Positions 26,279 to 36,371 of a stretch of 62,339 nucleotides of DNA are shown here, piece by piece (position 1 is the first letter of the stretch; the number at the start of each line of letters is the position of its first letter). This stretch comes from Saprospiraceae bacterium (GTDB lineage Bacteria; Bacteroidota; Bacteroidia; Chitinophagales; Saprospiraceae). The notes under the pieces are model-generated. The model saw only the letters and a program-made list of their open reading frames with translations, was not told the origin of the DNA and did no database searches. The stretch is from assembly GCA_022842725.1 (NCBI GenBank), contig JALHOZ010000023.1, positions 1 through 62,339 of the forward strand. Direction: 5' to 3'. Position numbers and translations under genes: made by a program.

Positions 26279-27085
26279 ATGAAAGAATTTTTACAATATC
26301 ATATCATAGCTTATGGTGATCATGTCATCCGGGTGGAAGCTATTTTGTTTTTGTTGATTTTTGTTTTTGCTGCTTATTTTATATCAAGGATCGTCAGGAA
26401 AATCATTTACCAACTTCACGTTATTGATGAGGCAAAAAAGTATTCGATATTCAGTTTGTTCAAATACTTTTATTTTACCATGGTCTTTATGATCGGGCTG
26501 AGAATTTTAGGTTTTGATGTGACCATCCTTCTGGCAGGGTCTGCTGCCCTTTTGGTAGGTTTGGGTTTGGGTATTCAAAATCTTTTTAGTGATTATATCT
26601 CCGGCATCATCATTTTATTCGACAATAGTATCAAAGTAGGTGATATTATTGAAATCAACAAGCTGGTGTGCAGGGTTCAGGAAATAAAACTCAGAACATC
26701 ATTGGTTTTGACAAGAGATGACAAATATATTATCATTCCCAACACAGAGCTCACCAAAAATCCGGTTATCAACTGGACACATCATGATTTTTCCGCCCGG
26801 TTTGAAGTCACAGTTTCTGTCGATTATGCCTCACCGATAGGATTAGTAAGGCGTTTGATGGAAGAAGCTGCAAAAGAACAACAACAAATATTGGCCGAGC
26901 CTGTGCCTTTTGTCAGATTTTCTGAATTTGGTGAATCAGCCTTGACTTTTTCGTTGTTTTTCTGGACACAGGACGTATTCAGGGTTGAAAATATCAAAGG
27001 TTTTGTCCGGGAGTCCATCATTGAAAAATTCCGAACAAACAACATTAATATACCTTTTCCGCAAAGAGTGATTCACACAAAGTAA
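26279..27085 (+). CDS. MscS-family mechanosensitive channel
   Basis: A 268-residue small-conductance mechanosensitive channel: three membrane helices (about 15-35, 60-80 and 87-110), the pore-lining Gly/Ala-rich helix (ALLVGLGLGIQNLFSDYISG, about 92-111) with the MscS signature, a beta domain (KVGDIIEINKLVCRVQEI) and a C-terminal alpha/beta domain. It releases solutes at the inner membrane under hypo-osmotic stress. Nothing is missing for a minimal MscS. Confidence 0.92.
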   Translation: MKEFLQYHIIAYGDHVIRVEAILFLLIFVFAAYFISRIVRKIIYQLHVIDEAKKYSIFSLFKYFYFTMVFMIGLRILGFDVTILLAGSAALLVGLGLGIQNLFSDYISGIIILFDNSIKVGDIIEINKLVCRVQEIKLRTSLVLTRDDKYIIIPNTELTKNPVINWTHHDFSARFEVTVSVDYASPIGLVRRLMEEAAKEQQQILAEPVPFVRFSEFGESALTFSLFFWTQDVFRVENIKGFVRESIIEKFRTNNINIPFPQRVIHTK

Positions 27086-27361
27086 AGTATACCAACAGCA
27101 TTAAATCAGGAATACAATCAAAATAAAATTTTGAAGTACTGGTATTCAGTTTAGGTTATCTCCACCTGCATTTGGAAAATATTTATAGTGTAAAAAGTGG
27201 ATATTTGTCTTTATGAAATCATTTTTTTACTAATTTGAAAAAATAAAAATACATCAGGGAACTATTTTGACCATAGGATCGTTCTTCTGTTACAGCATCA
27301 CGCTTACTTCGCTAAAGTTTCACATCGGATTGTATTTATGAACCTTTAAAATATCATTACC

Positions 27362-27787
27362 ATGATGAACGAAGAAGTACGCAACATTATGACCAAAAAT
27401 CCGGTTGTTGCGAAACCAAACCAAACCATTCAGGAAATTTACGAGTTAATGACAGGACAACAAATACAGCAACTGCCTGTAGTGTCGGAAGACAACAAGT
27501 TGTTGGGTATGGTTACCGCTTACGATTTGCTTAAAGCAGAAAAAGGTCACACCGCTGCCCGTTTGGTAAGCGAAATTATGTCGACCAAAATTGTTAAAAT
27601 CACGCCAAAAGATAAGGTTGGAACCGCAGCAGAATTATTTGCTGACAAAAGATTCAAAACCTTACCGGTTGTCAATCTGCAAAACGAGTTAAAAGGTGTC
27701 GTTACCGCATTTGATGTCATCCGATGCGCTTACAGAGAAGAATACCCGAGACCGATTTTGTACAAAGATGAGTTTGCTTACAATTAA
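27362..27787 (+). CDS. CBS-pair domain protein
   Basis: A 141-residue protein consisting of two CBS motifs (about 6-60 and 68-125): VRNIMTKNPVVAKPNQTIQE, then QLPVVSEDNKLLGMVTAYDLL, and VSEIMSTKIVKITPKDKVGT, then TLPVVNLQNELKGVVTAFDVI. Stand-alone CBS pairs bind adenosyl nucleotides and sense energy state, but the ligand and partner are unknown here. It lies after the MscS gene with a 276-bp gap and has its own terminator. Confidence 0.9.
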   Translation: MMNEEVRNIMTKNPVVAKPNQTIQEIYELMTGQQIQQLPVVSEDNKLLGMVTAYDLLKAEKGHTAARLVSEIMSTKIVKITPKDKVGTAAELFADKRFKTLPVVNLQNELKGVVTAFDVIRCAYREEYPRPILYKDEFAYN

Positions 27788-27957
27788 CCAGGTTTGGTAA
27801 AATTGGCGTAAACAGAATTTTTAGCTTCTGACTAAGATGGATTGGTTTCTTTTAGGTATATAAAGGTCATCATCTGTTAGGCTTTGTATTACCTATTATT
27901 TAAATTCAAAATACTTCAGAAAAATCTGATAAGGAATAGTTTGATTTTCGTCATCAT

Positions 27958-27989
27958 AAAAGGCACAAAGGTTTATTTGTGCCTTTTTT
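27958..27989 (+). terminator. Terminator after the CBS gene
   Basis: A perfect stem AAAGGCACAAA / TTTGTGCCTTT with a 6-nt loop followed by a T-run. It is 170 bp past the CBS stop and 20 bp from the end of the minus-strand gene at 28009, so it may serve both directions. Confidence 0.8.
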
Positions 27990-28008
27990 GTTTTGATTCA
28001 ATTAAGGT

Positions 28009-28632
28009 TCATTCGGGTAGAGGAAGTAGCTCTTTTTGGTTGTCTTTAAACAACTGGTACAATTCTTTTCCCATTTGGTAAAAATTGACAAGATTAGGTT
28101 CCGGAACTATGTGGTCCAGTTTATAAAACAATAAAAAATGGTTGGAAGCTTCGACGTACCATCCTTCTTTTTTGGAAAACCAGGTCAGTACTTTATCAGA
28201 AAAATTATCGCGAATCCATGATTCATCTTCTCCCGTCAGATGATACCGGGAAGAAAAAATTTCATTGGTTTCAAAATCAATATCTTCCCAACCAAACAAA
28301 GCTGCGATTTTATGGCCTAAATGTTCAGGTTTTAACAGAAAAGAAGGTAAAAACATCTCTCTGTCTTTGACAAAAAACAGAGTTTGGTGGTATTTTTTTT
28401 GATGATTGTTGCGCATCACCCAATACCGGTAATCAAAAATGTAAAAGGTTTTTGTAAGATTTTCATCTTTGGACAAACACAGATTTGAAATCCTGCCGTT
28501 GTTGCGATGTATTTCGAAAAACCGCAAAAATGACTTTATACCAAAATCATCCGTATCAAAATACTTTTTTTGATAGGTAAAACACAACTTTCTGAAAGCA
28601 GCACTTCTGTTGCTGTTACTTTTTCCGAACAT
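28009..28632 (-). CDS. Uncharacterised cytoplasmic protein
   Basis: A 207-residue protein with no signal peptide, rich in aromatic and charged residues, including FFEIHRNNGRISNLCLS and the C-terminal NFYQMGKELYQLFKDNQ. It reads as a genuine folded protein, but I recognise no domain. It is divergent from sdhC and convergent with the CBS gene. Confidence 0.6.
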   Translation of the reverse strand: MFGKSNSNRSAAFRKLCFTYQKKYFDTDDFGIKSFLRFFEIHRNNGRISNLCLSKDENLTKTFYIFDYRYWVMRNNHQKKYHQTLFFVKDREMFLPSFLLKPEHLGHKIAALFGWEDIDFETNEIFSSRYHLTGEDESWIRDNFSDKVLTWFSKKEGWYVEASNHFLLFYKLDHIVPEPNLVNFYQMGKELYQLFKDNQKELLPLPE

Positions 28633-28806
28633 TTAAACAAATTTGCCACAAAATAAATCAATTCATCCGAATGATGACCGGATATTTTATCATCTTAAGT
28701 TTCGCATCACCAAAAGGTGAACAACATACCGTTCTGCTATTCCAACAACATAAAAAAAGCTGACGTCATTTAGACAAATTCTAAATAATGAATATTCAAA
28801 ATCTAA

Positions 28807-28839
28807 TTTGGAAAAGTGATGTTCAAAGTACTACTTTTG
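28807..28839 (+). promoter_or_regulatory. Promoter of the sdhCAB operon
   Basis: TTTG (28807-28810) and TACTTTTG (28832-28839) are spaced 21 bp apart, 24 bp before the start at 28864. It implies that the upstream ATG at 28816 lies within the promoter and is not used. Confidence 0.5.
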
Positions 28840-28863
28840 CACATCACTAAAACGATACGGAAC

Positions 28864-29547
28864 ATGCAATGGCTCGTTCAATTTTTTTCTTCCGGTATTG
28901 GTAAAAAAGTCCTTATGAGCCTTACCGGTCTCTTCCTGATACTGTTTTTAATAGTACATTTAATCGGGAATTTGCAACTTCTTAAGGATGACGGTGGACA
29001 GGCATTTAATCTTTATGCAGATTTTATGGTGCACAATCCGCTGATAAAAACCATTTCTTATGGTTTGTACTTTTTTATTTTGTTGCACGCAGTGTTGGGT
29101 TTACTGATAGCTGCTTACAACCGAAAACTAAAAGGACAGAAGTATGCAGTCAGTAATTCTCAAAAAACAACATGGGCTTCAAAAAACATGGCTTTGTTGG
29201 GAATATTGATATTAGCATTCATATTCCTGCATATGGGAGATTTCTGGTTTAAAATGAAATTTACCGACCAACTGAACCTGCAGACCTATGATGGTGTGAC
29301 TGTCAAAGATTTGTATGCAAGGGTCTCAATAGCATATCAGGAATTGTGGATTGTTGTGGCCTATCTCGTAGGACTTTTTGCATTGGGATTTCATTTATGG
29401 CATGGCTTTCAGAGTGCGTTTCAAACCCTGGGGCTCAATCATAAAAAATACACTCCAACAATTAAGGGATTAGGGAAAATATATTCTCTGGTGATTCCTT
29501 TGGCATATGCCATCATTCCGATATACCATTATTTCTTCATGAAGTAA
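28864..29547 (+). CDS. sdhC: Succinate dehydrogenase cytochrome b558 subunit
   Basis: A 227-residue di-haem cytochrome b subunit anchoring succinate dehydrogenase (complex II) in the inner membrane and passing electrons to menaquinone. About five membrane helices carry the expected His residues ([35 protein letters not shown] and [13 protein letters not shown]). It is the single-anchor Bacteroidota/Bacillus-type subunit. The promoter position favours the start at 28864 (MQWLVQFF). It is followed after 10 bp by sdhA. Confidence 0.93.
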   Translation: MQWLVQFFSSGIGKKVLMSLTGLFLILFLIVHLIGNLQLLKDDGGQAFNLYADFMVHNPLIKTISYGLYFFILLHAVLGLLIAAYNRKLKGQKYAVSNSQKTTWASKNMALLGILILAFIFLHMGDFWFKMKFTDQLNLQTYDGVTVKDLYARVSIAYQELWIVVAYLVGLFALGFHLWHGFQSAFQTLGLNHKKYTPTIKGLGKIYSLVIPLAYAIIPIYHYFFMK

Positions 29548-29557
29548 ATCAGAAAAA

Positions 29558-31549
29558 ATGTTAGATTCAAAAATACCATCAGGCCATATCTCGGAAAAAT
29601 GGACTAAATATAAGTCAGAGATTCCGCTGGTTGCGCCCAATAATAAAAGAAAACTCGAAATTATCGTCGTTGGTACAGGATTGGCTGGTGCCGCTGCAGC
29701 AGCTTCTTTGGGAGAATTGGGATACCATGTCAAATGTTTTACATTTCATGACAGCCCGAGAAGAGCACATAGTATTGCTGCTCAGGGAGGTATCAATGCC
29801 GCCAAAAACTATTCCAATGACGGGGACAGCATATACCGTTTGTTTTATGATACCATCAAAGGTGGTGACTACCGGGCAAGAGAGGGCAATGTGCACCGTC
29901 TTGCGGAAGCCAGTGTGGACATCATCGATCAATGTGTAGCTCAGGGTGTTCCTTTTGCCAGAGAATACGGTGGACTTTTGGAAAACCGGTCTTTCGGAGG
30001 GGTTCAGGTCTCAAGAACTTTTTACGCCAGAGGACAGACAGGACAACAATTATTAATAGGTGCTTATCAGGCGTTATCCCGACAAATAGGTTTGGGGACG
30101 GTACAAATGTACAATCGTCATGAGATGATCGAATTGGTCCTTGTTGACGGGAAAGCCAGGGGAATCGTCACCAGAAACCTTCTGACAGGAGCCATTGAAA
30201 GTCATTCAGCCCATGCAGTCGTATTAGCTACCGGTGGATATGGTAATGTTTTTTATCTGTCTACCAATGCGATGACATGTAATGTGACAGCGGCATGGCG
30301 TTCTGTAAGAAAAGGAGCTCTAATGGCAAATCCTTGTTTTACACAGATTCACCCGACTTGTATACCGGTGTCAGGAGAATATCAGTCCAAACTGACGTTG
30401 ATGTCAGAGTCTCTTCGTAATGACGGACGGGTTTGGGTTCCGAAGAAAAAAGAAGATGCGATCGCCATTCAGCAAGGAAAACTGAAAGGCGTCAACATAA
30501 AAGAAGAAGACAGAGATTATTTCCTCGAAAGGAGATATCCTGCATTCGGTAACCTTGTACCAAGAGACGTAGCGTCCAGAGCAGCTAAAGTCGAATGTGA
30601 TAAAGGGCACGGTGTCAGTCCGACAGGATTGGCCGTTTTTCTTGATTTTTCTGCTGCGATCGAAAGATATGGCAAAACGGAAGCCAACAAACAGGGATTA
30701 CATAATTTGTCAAAAGAACAAATCATCGAATTGGGTGAAAAAGTTGTTTCTGCCAAATATGGTAATCTCTTCGAAATGTATGACAAAATCACCGGCGAAA
30801 ATCCGTACAAAGAGCCAATGAAAATCTACCCGGCTGTACATTACACCATGGGTGGACTTTGGGTGGATTACAACCTTGAAACCAATATTCCCGGTTTATT
30901 TGCTTTGGGAGAATGTAATTTTTCAGATCACGGAGCCAACAGATTGGGAGCTTCTGCATTGATGCAGGGACTTGCTGACGGATATTTTGTCATTCCTTAT
31001 ACTATAGGAACCTTTTTGTCAAAGGAAATTTCAACACCAAAGTTTGATCCAAAAGGACCTGCTTTTGTTGAAGCTGAAAAAGCTGCCAAAGACAGAATTC
31101 AGACCCTGCTTAATATTAAGGGCAATCAGACAGCAGAAAGTTTCCATAGACGTTTAGGTAAAATCATGTGGGATTATTGCGGTATGGCCAGAAATGAAGA
31201 AGGTCTGAAAAAAGGCCGTCAGATGATCCGTGACCTGAAAGCAGAATTTTATAAAGATTTGTTTGTTCCGGGTAATGCCGACGAATTTAATCCTGAACTG
31301 GAGAAAGCACTTCGTGTTGCTGACTTTATGGAACATGGTGAATTGATGATGGTAGATGCCCTCGAACGTAATGAATCCTGTGGCGGACACTTCCGTGAAG
31401 AATCAGTAACAGAAGAAGGAGAAGCCAAAAGGAATGATGAATCATTCAGTTATGTGGCAGCCTGGGAATGGGACGACAACGAGCCCAAACTCCATAAAGA
31501 AGATTTGGTTTTTGAATATATTAAATTGGTAACCCGTAGTTACAAATAA
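29558..31549 (+). CDS. sdhA: Succinate dehydrogenase/fumarate reductase flavoprotein subunit
   Basis: A 663-residue flavoprotein that oxidises succinate to fumarate (or the reverse). Visible are the Rossmann dinucleotide motif [14 protein letters not shown] (about 37-50), the covalent-FAD site [11 protein letters not shown] with His71, the substrate region TQIHPTC, and the C-terminal FAD loop [15 protein letters not shown]. It is of full length for the menaquinone-type enzymes, which run longer than the E. coli SdhA. Second gene of sdhCAB; 11 bp before sdhB. Confidence 0.96.
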   Translation: MLDSKIPSGHISEKWTKYKSEIPLVAPNNKRKLEIIVVGTGLAGAAAAASLGELGYHVKCFTFHDSPRRAHSIAAQGGINAAKNYSNDGDSIYRLFYDTIKGGDYRAREGNVHRLAEASVDIIDQCVAQGVPFAREYGGLLENRSFGGVQVSRTFYARGQTGQQLLIGAYQALSRQIGLGTVQMYNRHEMIELVLVDGKARGIVTRNLLTGAIESHSAHAVVLATGGYGNVFYLSTNAMTCNVTAAWRSVRKGALMANPCFTQIHPTCIPVSGEYQSKLTLMSESLRNDGRVWVPKKKEDAIAIQQGKLKGVNIKEEDRDYFLERRYPAFGNLVPRDVASRAAKVECDKGHGVSPTGLAVFLDFSAAIERYGKTEANKQGLHNLSKEQIIELGEKVVSAKYGNLFEMYDKITGENPYKEPMKIYPAVHYTMGGLWVDYNLETNIPGLFALGECNFSDHGANRLGASALMQGLADGYFVIPYTIGTFLSKEISTPKFDPKGPAFVEAEKAAKDRIQTLLNIKGNQTAESFHRRLGKIMWDYCGMARNEEGLKKGRQMIRDLKAEFYKDLFVPGNADEFNPELEKALRVADFMEHGELMMVDALERNESCGGHFREESVTEEGEAKRNDESFSYVAAWEWDDNEPKLHKEDLVFEYIKLVTRSYK

Positions 31550-31560
31550 AACAATACAAT

Positions 31561-32313
31561 ATGTCAGATTTACATTTGAATATAAAAGTTTGGCGTCAGA
31601 ATCAAAAAAACGATTCAGGTCATTTCGAAACATATAAAGTTACAGCCAACGAACATATGTCCTTTTTGGAAATGTTGGATGTACTTAACGAACAATTGGT
31701 CAGAGAAAAAAAAGATCCCGTAGCTTTCGAACATGATTGTCGGGAGGGAATCTGTGGTACATGTTCTATGGTTATTAACGGACAACCACATGGACCATTG
31801 GCGGCAACTACAACCTGTCAGCTTCACATGCGCTTTTTTAAAGAGGGAGAAACCATTGTCGTTGAACCCTTCAGAGCAAGTGCCTTTCCGGTTTTAAAAG
31901 ATTTGGTTGTTGACCGTTCTTCCTTTGACAGAATCATTCAGTCAGGAGGATTTATTTCAGTCAATACCGGTCAGGCACCCGATGGTAATGCCATTCCTAT
32001 TGAAAAAGACAAAGCTGGTAAATCATTTGAAGCTGCCGCCTGTATAGGATGCGGAGCATGTGTCGCAGCATGCCCTAATGGTTCAGCTATGTTGTTTACC
32101 TCTGCTAAAGTTACCCATTTAGGTCTTTTACCACAAGGAAAAGTCGAAGAAGAAAAAAGAGTACAGGCGATGGTTGCACAGATGGACAAAGAAGGTTTTG
32201 GTATGTGCAGCAACATCGGTGCCTGCGAAGCAGAATGTCCTAAAGAAATCAAACTGGAAAATATCGCTTATCTCAACAGAGCCTATCTGAAATCGGTTTT
32301 CAGCGGAGAATAA
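31561..32313 (+). CDS. sdhB: Succinate dehydrogenase iron-sulfur subunit
   Basis: A 250-residue iron-sulfur subunit carrying electrons from SdhA to SdhC. The [2Fe-2S] ligands lie in [12 protein letters not shown] with a distal Cys in TTCQL (about 60-86). The [4Fe-4S] site is [12 protein letters not shown] (about 161-172), and the third cluster uses [12 protein letters not shown] (about 219-230). All ligands are present. Last gene of the operon. Confidence 0.96.
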   Translation: MSDLHLNIKVWRQNQKNDSGHFETYKVTANEHMSFLEMLDVLNEQLVREKKDPVAFEHDCREGICGTCSMVINGQPHGPLAATTTCQLHMRFFKEGETIVVEPFRASAFPVLKDLVVDRSSFDRIIQSGGFISVNTGQAPDGNAIPIEKDKAGKSFEAAACIGCGACVAACPNGSAMLFTSAKVTHLGLLPQGKVEEEKRVQAMVAQMDKEGFGMCSNIGACEAECPKEIKLENIAYLNRAYLKSVFSGE

Positions 32314-32651
32314 GGCTGAGGTTAAGACTGAGGTTAAGGTTAAGGCAGAGGATGTTCATTAAAGGGTTATGACGACTATGCAAAGATTTTTTCATTCACC
32401 TTCAGTTAGGTTTAAGGCCTATGGTATGCGGTAATGTGTGTGTTTTGACATCGGTTTGTTTAAGGTTAAAACGTTTAGCGTTTAAGCCTGCTAAAAGAAC
32501 ATACAGTTGTTGATGATTCTACCTATCTCTTTAACTAAATACTGTTTACAAAGAAAACTAAATGACTACAATACCAAAAAAACGTAATACCAAAAGACCA
32601 AAATATATCCTTTCTGCAAATAAACCTTACTTTTGCGGCAAATTATAAAGC
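32314..32651. other. Intergenic region with short TTAAGG-type repeats
   Basis: Directly after sdhB, GAGGTTAAG / GGTTAAGGC-like units recur (about 32314-32350), with scattered related TTTAAGG words to about 32470. No gene is seen. The promoter box of the next gene lies at 32628-32635. Confidence 0.4.
32628..32635 (+). promoter_or_regulatory. Candidate -7 box of the RlmI-like gene
   Basis: TACTTTTG fits TAnnTTTG and lies 16 bp before the ATG at 32652. Confidence 0.45.
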
Positions 32652-33836
32652 ATGAGTCGTTTTGTTTTGTTGCGTAAAGGCAAAGAAGTTTCCGTTCTTC
32701 GGGGACATCCCTGGGTTTTTTCAGGAGCTATACAGAGGGTGTCGCCTTCTTTGGAACAGGGGGACATCGTCGAAGTTCAGCAATATGACGGAACATTTAT
32801 CGGTAAGGGGCATTACCAACACGGTGGTTCTATTACGGTAAGAATGCTGACCATGAATCAGGAAGAAACAGACGCAGAATTCTGGCGTGGTAAAATATCT
32901 TCCGCCTATACCTACAGAGAAAAGTGTGGTATCATTCAAAAAGATATCACTGATACGTACCGGCTTGTACACGGCGAGGGCGATATGGCTCCCGGCTTGA
33001 TCGTCGATGTTTACGGACAAATTGTCGTCATCCAATGTCATTCCATTGGGATGTATCGGAACAGAAAAGAGGTAGCTGAAGCCATTCGCCAGGTATTGCC
33101 CATAAAAAATCCTCACATCTATGTCAGAGCCAAAGATACTTTACCTTCGTTACCGGGTTTGATTTGGGAAGACGGTTTTTTATTTGGTGATGTGTCTGAA
33201 ACCACGGTAAATGAAAATGGTCATAAATTTATGGTCAACGTGATTGAAGGTCAGAAGACGGGATTTTTTCTTGATCAACGTGAGAACCGTTTTTTATTAT
33301 CACAATATGCGAAAGGAAAATCAGTGCTCAATACTTTTTGTTATACCGGAGGATTTTCGGTGTATGCACTTAAAGCAGCTGCACTTAAGGTAGATTCTGT
33401 GGATATATCTGAAAAGGCGATGGTTTTGACAGATAAAAACATAAGTCTCAATCCTTCAGAAGGTATACACAGGAGTTTTACAGAAAATGTAATGATTTTT
33501 TTGGGTCAGGAAGAAGTACCTTCTTATGACATAGTTGTTGTTGATCCGCCTGCTTTTGCCAAAAGTCTCGCCAAACGGCACAATGCTGTACAAGCATACA
33601 AAAGACTTAATATTCTGGCATTACAAAAAGTCAACCCGGGAGGATTTATGTTTACGTTTTCCTGTAGTCAGGTTGTCACTCCGCAACTCTTTTACGACAC
33701 CATTGTCGCCGCAGGTATGGAATCCGGGAGATCTATCCGGGTTATCCGACACCTCAGTCAGGGAGCAGATCATCCGGTCAGTTTGTTCCATCCGGAAGGA
33801 CATTACCTCAAAGGATTGTTATTGTACGTGGAGTAG
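32652..33836 (+). CDS. RlmI-like 23S rRNA (cytosine) methyltransferase
   Basis: A 394-residue class I rRNA large-subunit methyltransferase: N-terminal PUA domain (about 1-75, with KGKEVSVLRGHPWVFSGAI), central domain, SAM-binding motif NTFCYTGGFSVYALKA (about 224-239) and the catalytic-region DPPAFAKS (Asp298). The length and order match RlmI, which makes m5C1962 in E. coli 23S rRNA; the exact target here is inferred. Stand-alone gene. Confidence 0.88.
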   Translation: MSRFVLLRKGKEVSVLRGHPWVFSGAIQRVSPSLEQGDIVEVQQYDGTFIGKGHYQHGGSITVRMLTMNQEETDAEFWRGKISSAYTYREKCGIIQKDITDTYRLVHGEGDMAPGLIVDVYGQIVVIQCHSIGMYRNRKEVAEAIRQVLPIKNPHIYVRAKDTLPSLPGLIWEDGFLFGDVSETTVNENGHKFMVNVIEGQKTGFFLDQRENRFLLSQYAKGKSVLNTFCYTGGFSVYALKAAALKVDSVDISEKAMVLTDKNISLNPSEGIHRSFTENVMIFLGQEEVPSYDIVVVDPPAFAKSLAKRHNAVQAYKRLNILALQKVNPGGFMFTFSCSQVVTPQLFYDTIVAAGMESGRSIRVIRHLSQGADHPVSLFHPEGHYLKGLLLYVE

Positions 33837-33865
33837 GGTAGGTCATTTTACCTTATCTAAAGGTA

Positions 33866-33987
33866 CAGGTTTGAAACATGTAACTTTAAGGAATTTTTTT
33901 ATACTTTTACCTGAAATTACCAGTAGCAGTTCTCAAATTAATGAGTTATATGTAAAGATATTGATGTTCGCACAAGTTTCAAACCTG
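33866..33987. repeat. Perfect 12-bp inverted repeat with 98-bp spacer
   Basis: CAGGTTTGAAAC (33866-33877) and GTTTCAAACCTG (33976-33987) are exact reverse complements between the convergent RlmI-like and MCE genes. They could be ends of a small non-autonomous element or a long-range RNA stem. The spacer encodes nothing recognisable. Confidence 0.6.
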
Positions 33988-34061
33988 AGCGAGCAAACGC
34001 CAAAGGTGCTATTAGCAAACTTAATCGGGCAGAGGCCTTGTGACAGGCTTTTACATATTGT

Positions 34062-35099
34062 TTATTGACCTCCTGTCTTAGCAGGATCTTCCTCCGGAGA
34101 AGTATATTCTTTTTGTTTTTTTCCGAAAAGGGAAAAATGTGCGTATCTTTTAGGATTGAGCCTCAAATCCTGCAATAAAAGGCTTAGTTCTCTGGAAGTG
34201 GCATTCAGGTTTTTATACAGGTTTTGGTCGTAAATCAGTTTGGAAACTGTACCATCACCCTTTTTTACATCATGAAGGATGCCCTGAAGATTATTCAGGG
34301 TTGATTTTAATTCGTCGATACTCATGGTGGCCGAGTCCATCGTTTTATCCAGTTTTCCGAATGTCTCATCCATATTGGTTTTGGCGAGGTCTCCGGACAG
34401 TTTTTCGAGATTTTTAATGATGTTGTCTATATTTTTATTGTTATTGGCCACACCCTGAGAAACTTTTGCAAGATTGGACATCGTCGCATCAATGTTTTTG
34501 GCGTTAGACTCAATCACTTTTTGGGTCGTAGCGGTAAGGGAAGCGAGATTTTTGGAAATGATTTCAATTTGGCGAACGGTTTCGTTGAGCGAACCGGGTT
34601 CACCTTCTTTACCGAGATTTGCGATGATGGCTTGTGCTGAAGTCGACAATCCCGTAGAATATTTATCTATTTCACCTTCGCCCAACATGGAATCAAGAAA
34701 CCCCATCACTTTGCTTTTCAGTTGGGTTTTGTTTTTTGCGCAATTGTTTCCGTCACATGGTTTGTCATATTCCAAAGAAATGGCTTTACCTCCCATGACA
34801 CCTTTTGAATACAAAACAGCCTCGGTATTGTCCGGTATACCATAATCTCCTTCGATGACGAAAGTGACAATCATTTGTTTGACATTGGCCGGGTCGGGTT
34901 TGATATCGGTTATGGAACCAACCTTAAAACCATTAATGACCACAGGCGCAGAGATGGTCAGATCGGTCACATCATCGTAGATAGCATATAGGGTAGTAGT
35001 GTCGGATAGAATATTTCTACCTTTCAAAAACATATACCCCCAAATCATGATCGCGATCACGATGACTGACAACAACCCAATTTTGATTTCCTTTGACAT
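34062..35099 (-). CDS. MCE/MlaD-family lipid transport protein
   Basis: A 345-residue inner-membrane-anchored protein: a signal-anchor helix (about 6-24), one MCE domain (about 38-118, beginning TTLYAIYDDVTDLTISAPV and containing GFKVGSI) and a long helical C-terminus (about 150-310) with leucine repeats that would form a coiled-coil barrel. MCE proteins move phospholipids between membranes. It lies 89 bp downstream of the amidase gene, an arrangement with LptD that I recall from other Bacteroidota. Confidence 0.88.
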   Translation of the reverse strand: MSKEIKIGLLSVIVIAIMIWGYMFLKGRNILSDTTTLYAIYDDVTDLTISAPVVINGFKVGSITDIKPDPANVKQMIVTFVIEGDYGIPDNTEAVLYSKGVMGGKAISLEYDKPCDGNNCAKNKTQLKSKVMGFLDSMLGEGEIDKYSTGLSTSAQAIIANLGKEGEPGSLNETVRQIEIISKNLASLTATTQKVIESNAKNIDATMSNLAKVSQGVANNNKNIDNIIKNLEKLSGDLAKTNMDETFGKLDKTMDSATMSIDELKSTLNNLQGILHDVKKGDGTVSKLIYDQNLYKNLNATSRELSLLLQDLRLNPKRYAHFSLFGKKQKEYTSPEEDPAKTGGQ

Positions 35100-35188
35100 G
35101 CAAACTGTATTCTTTTAGCGATAAAACATTGGAAAGTAAACGTCCTGAAACGAAATTTGTTGCCGTTACTACCTTTCTCCCGGTAATT

Positions 35189-36304
35189 TTAAGGAATCCT
35201 GACGAGGAATGCTCCGGAATATCCCAATTTTTTTAATTTTTCTTTGGCAAATTGTGCTTCTTCGACGGTTTTGTAATCTCCTACCAAATATTTGGTCAGG
35301 TCATTAGTCGTGACAGTCGAAAGTTTACCGATTTTGCGAAGTTCGGCTGAATCCATGTCTGCCTTGACCGTCTTCATGGCTGCAATCTGAATTCTGTATA
35401 TACCAGACGTTTCGGTAGTGGTATCTGAAGGTGCCGTTGAAGTGTTGGTGGTTTGTGCAACAGGTTGTTGATTTTTTTTCTTTTCAACAAAATTTTTGAC
35501 AGCCTCCAACATGGCGTTACATACCTTTTTCTGACCTTCTTCCGACATCAGGAATTTTTCTTCGTCCTCATTGCTTAAAAAACCTGCTTCTACCAGGACC
35601 GATGGCATGGCTGCTCTGCGCAATACCGCAAACCCGGCCTGTTTCACACCTCTGCTTTTGGAAAATTTCATATTTTCAAAAGCTTTTTCGACCATGGCGG
35701 CAAATTCTATACTTTTTTCAAGATAAGCATTCTGGTACATCGACATCATGATATGGCCCTCGACACTGTTGGGATCGTACCCATCATAATTTTCTTTATA
35801 ATTATGTTCCAGGAAAATCGATGCGTTTTCTCTTTTGGCAACAGCCAGGTTTTCATCTGCACGGTGCAGACCCATAACAAATGTTTCCGTACCTTTGGTG
35901 TTTGGATTGGTGATATGATTGCAATGAATAGAGATGAACAAATCCGCATTTTCTTCGTTTGCAAACTGTATTCTGCGAAAGAGAGGTATAAAAACATCCG
36001 TGTTTCTCGTGAGGAGGACCTCAACCTCAGGATGGTTTTTCTGTATCATTTTTTCAAGACACAGCGCCATATCCAGCGTCAGATCTTTTTCTTTGCTCAA
36101 CTTTCCTACAGCTCCCGGATCGTGACCTCCGTGACCTGCATCGATGACCACGCGAATGGTATTTTTGGGCTTAGGATTTTTGGGTCCGGTGAAGGAATTA
36201 TTATTTAGCAAAACATTAACATGATTTGCCATGACCAAAAGTGGTAAAAACCCGAATACAAACGTTAGAGTTTTTACAAGATTCTTGAGATTAATTGAGA
36301 CCAT
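35189..36304 (-). CDS. N-acetylmuramoyl-L-alanine amidase (AmiC-like) with SPOR-like tail
   Basis: A 371-residue periplasmic amidase that cleaves the amide bond between muramic acid and the stem peptide. Export signal (about 8-27), Amidase_3 domain (about 48-285) with zinc ligands in VIDAGHGGHDPG (His58), the SKEKDLTL Glu, SIHCNH and the catalytic Glu of VEAGFLSN, then a Thr-rich linker and a C-terminal SPOR-like domain (about 305-371, IYRIQIAAMKTV...). Likely acts in septal or envelope remodelling. Divergent from lptD, with a TATATTTG box at 36331-36338. Confidence 0.92.
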   Translation of the reverse strand: MVSINLKNLVKTLTFVFGFLPLLVMANHVNVLLNNNSFTGPKNPKPKNTIRVVIDAGHGGHDPGAVGKLSKEKDLTLDMALCLEKMIQKNHPEVEVLLTRNTDVFIPLFRRIQFANEENADLFISIHCNHITNPNTKGTETFVMGLHRADENLAVAKRENASIFLEHNYKENYDGYDPNSVEGHIMMSMYQNAYLEKSIEFAAMVEKAFENMKFSKSRGVKQAGFAVLRRAAMPSVLVEAGFLSNEDEEKFLMSEEGQKKVCNAMLEAVKNFVEKKKNQQPVAQTTNTSTAPSDTTTETSGIYRIQIAAMKTVKADMDSAELRKIGKLSTVTTNDLTKYLVGDYKTVEEAQFAKEKLKKLGYSGAFLVRIP

Positions 36305-36330
36305 TAGTGTATTTTTGCCGTTTAAAAGTG

Positions 36331-36338
36331 CAAATATA
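36331..36338 (-). promoter_or_regulatory. Candidate -7 box of the amidase-MCE operon
   Basis: On the minus strand this reads TATATTTG (TAnnTTTG), 26 bp upstream of the amidase ATG. Confidence 0.45.
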
Positions 36339-36371
36339 ATACATTTTTATAATATGTAACATGTAATCAGT

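Noticed and set aside
33535-34068. 177-codon plus-strand frame overlapping the RlmI-like gene
   Set aside because: Most of it is a shadow of the methyltransferase gene in another frame; the remainder has no protein character.
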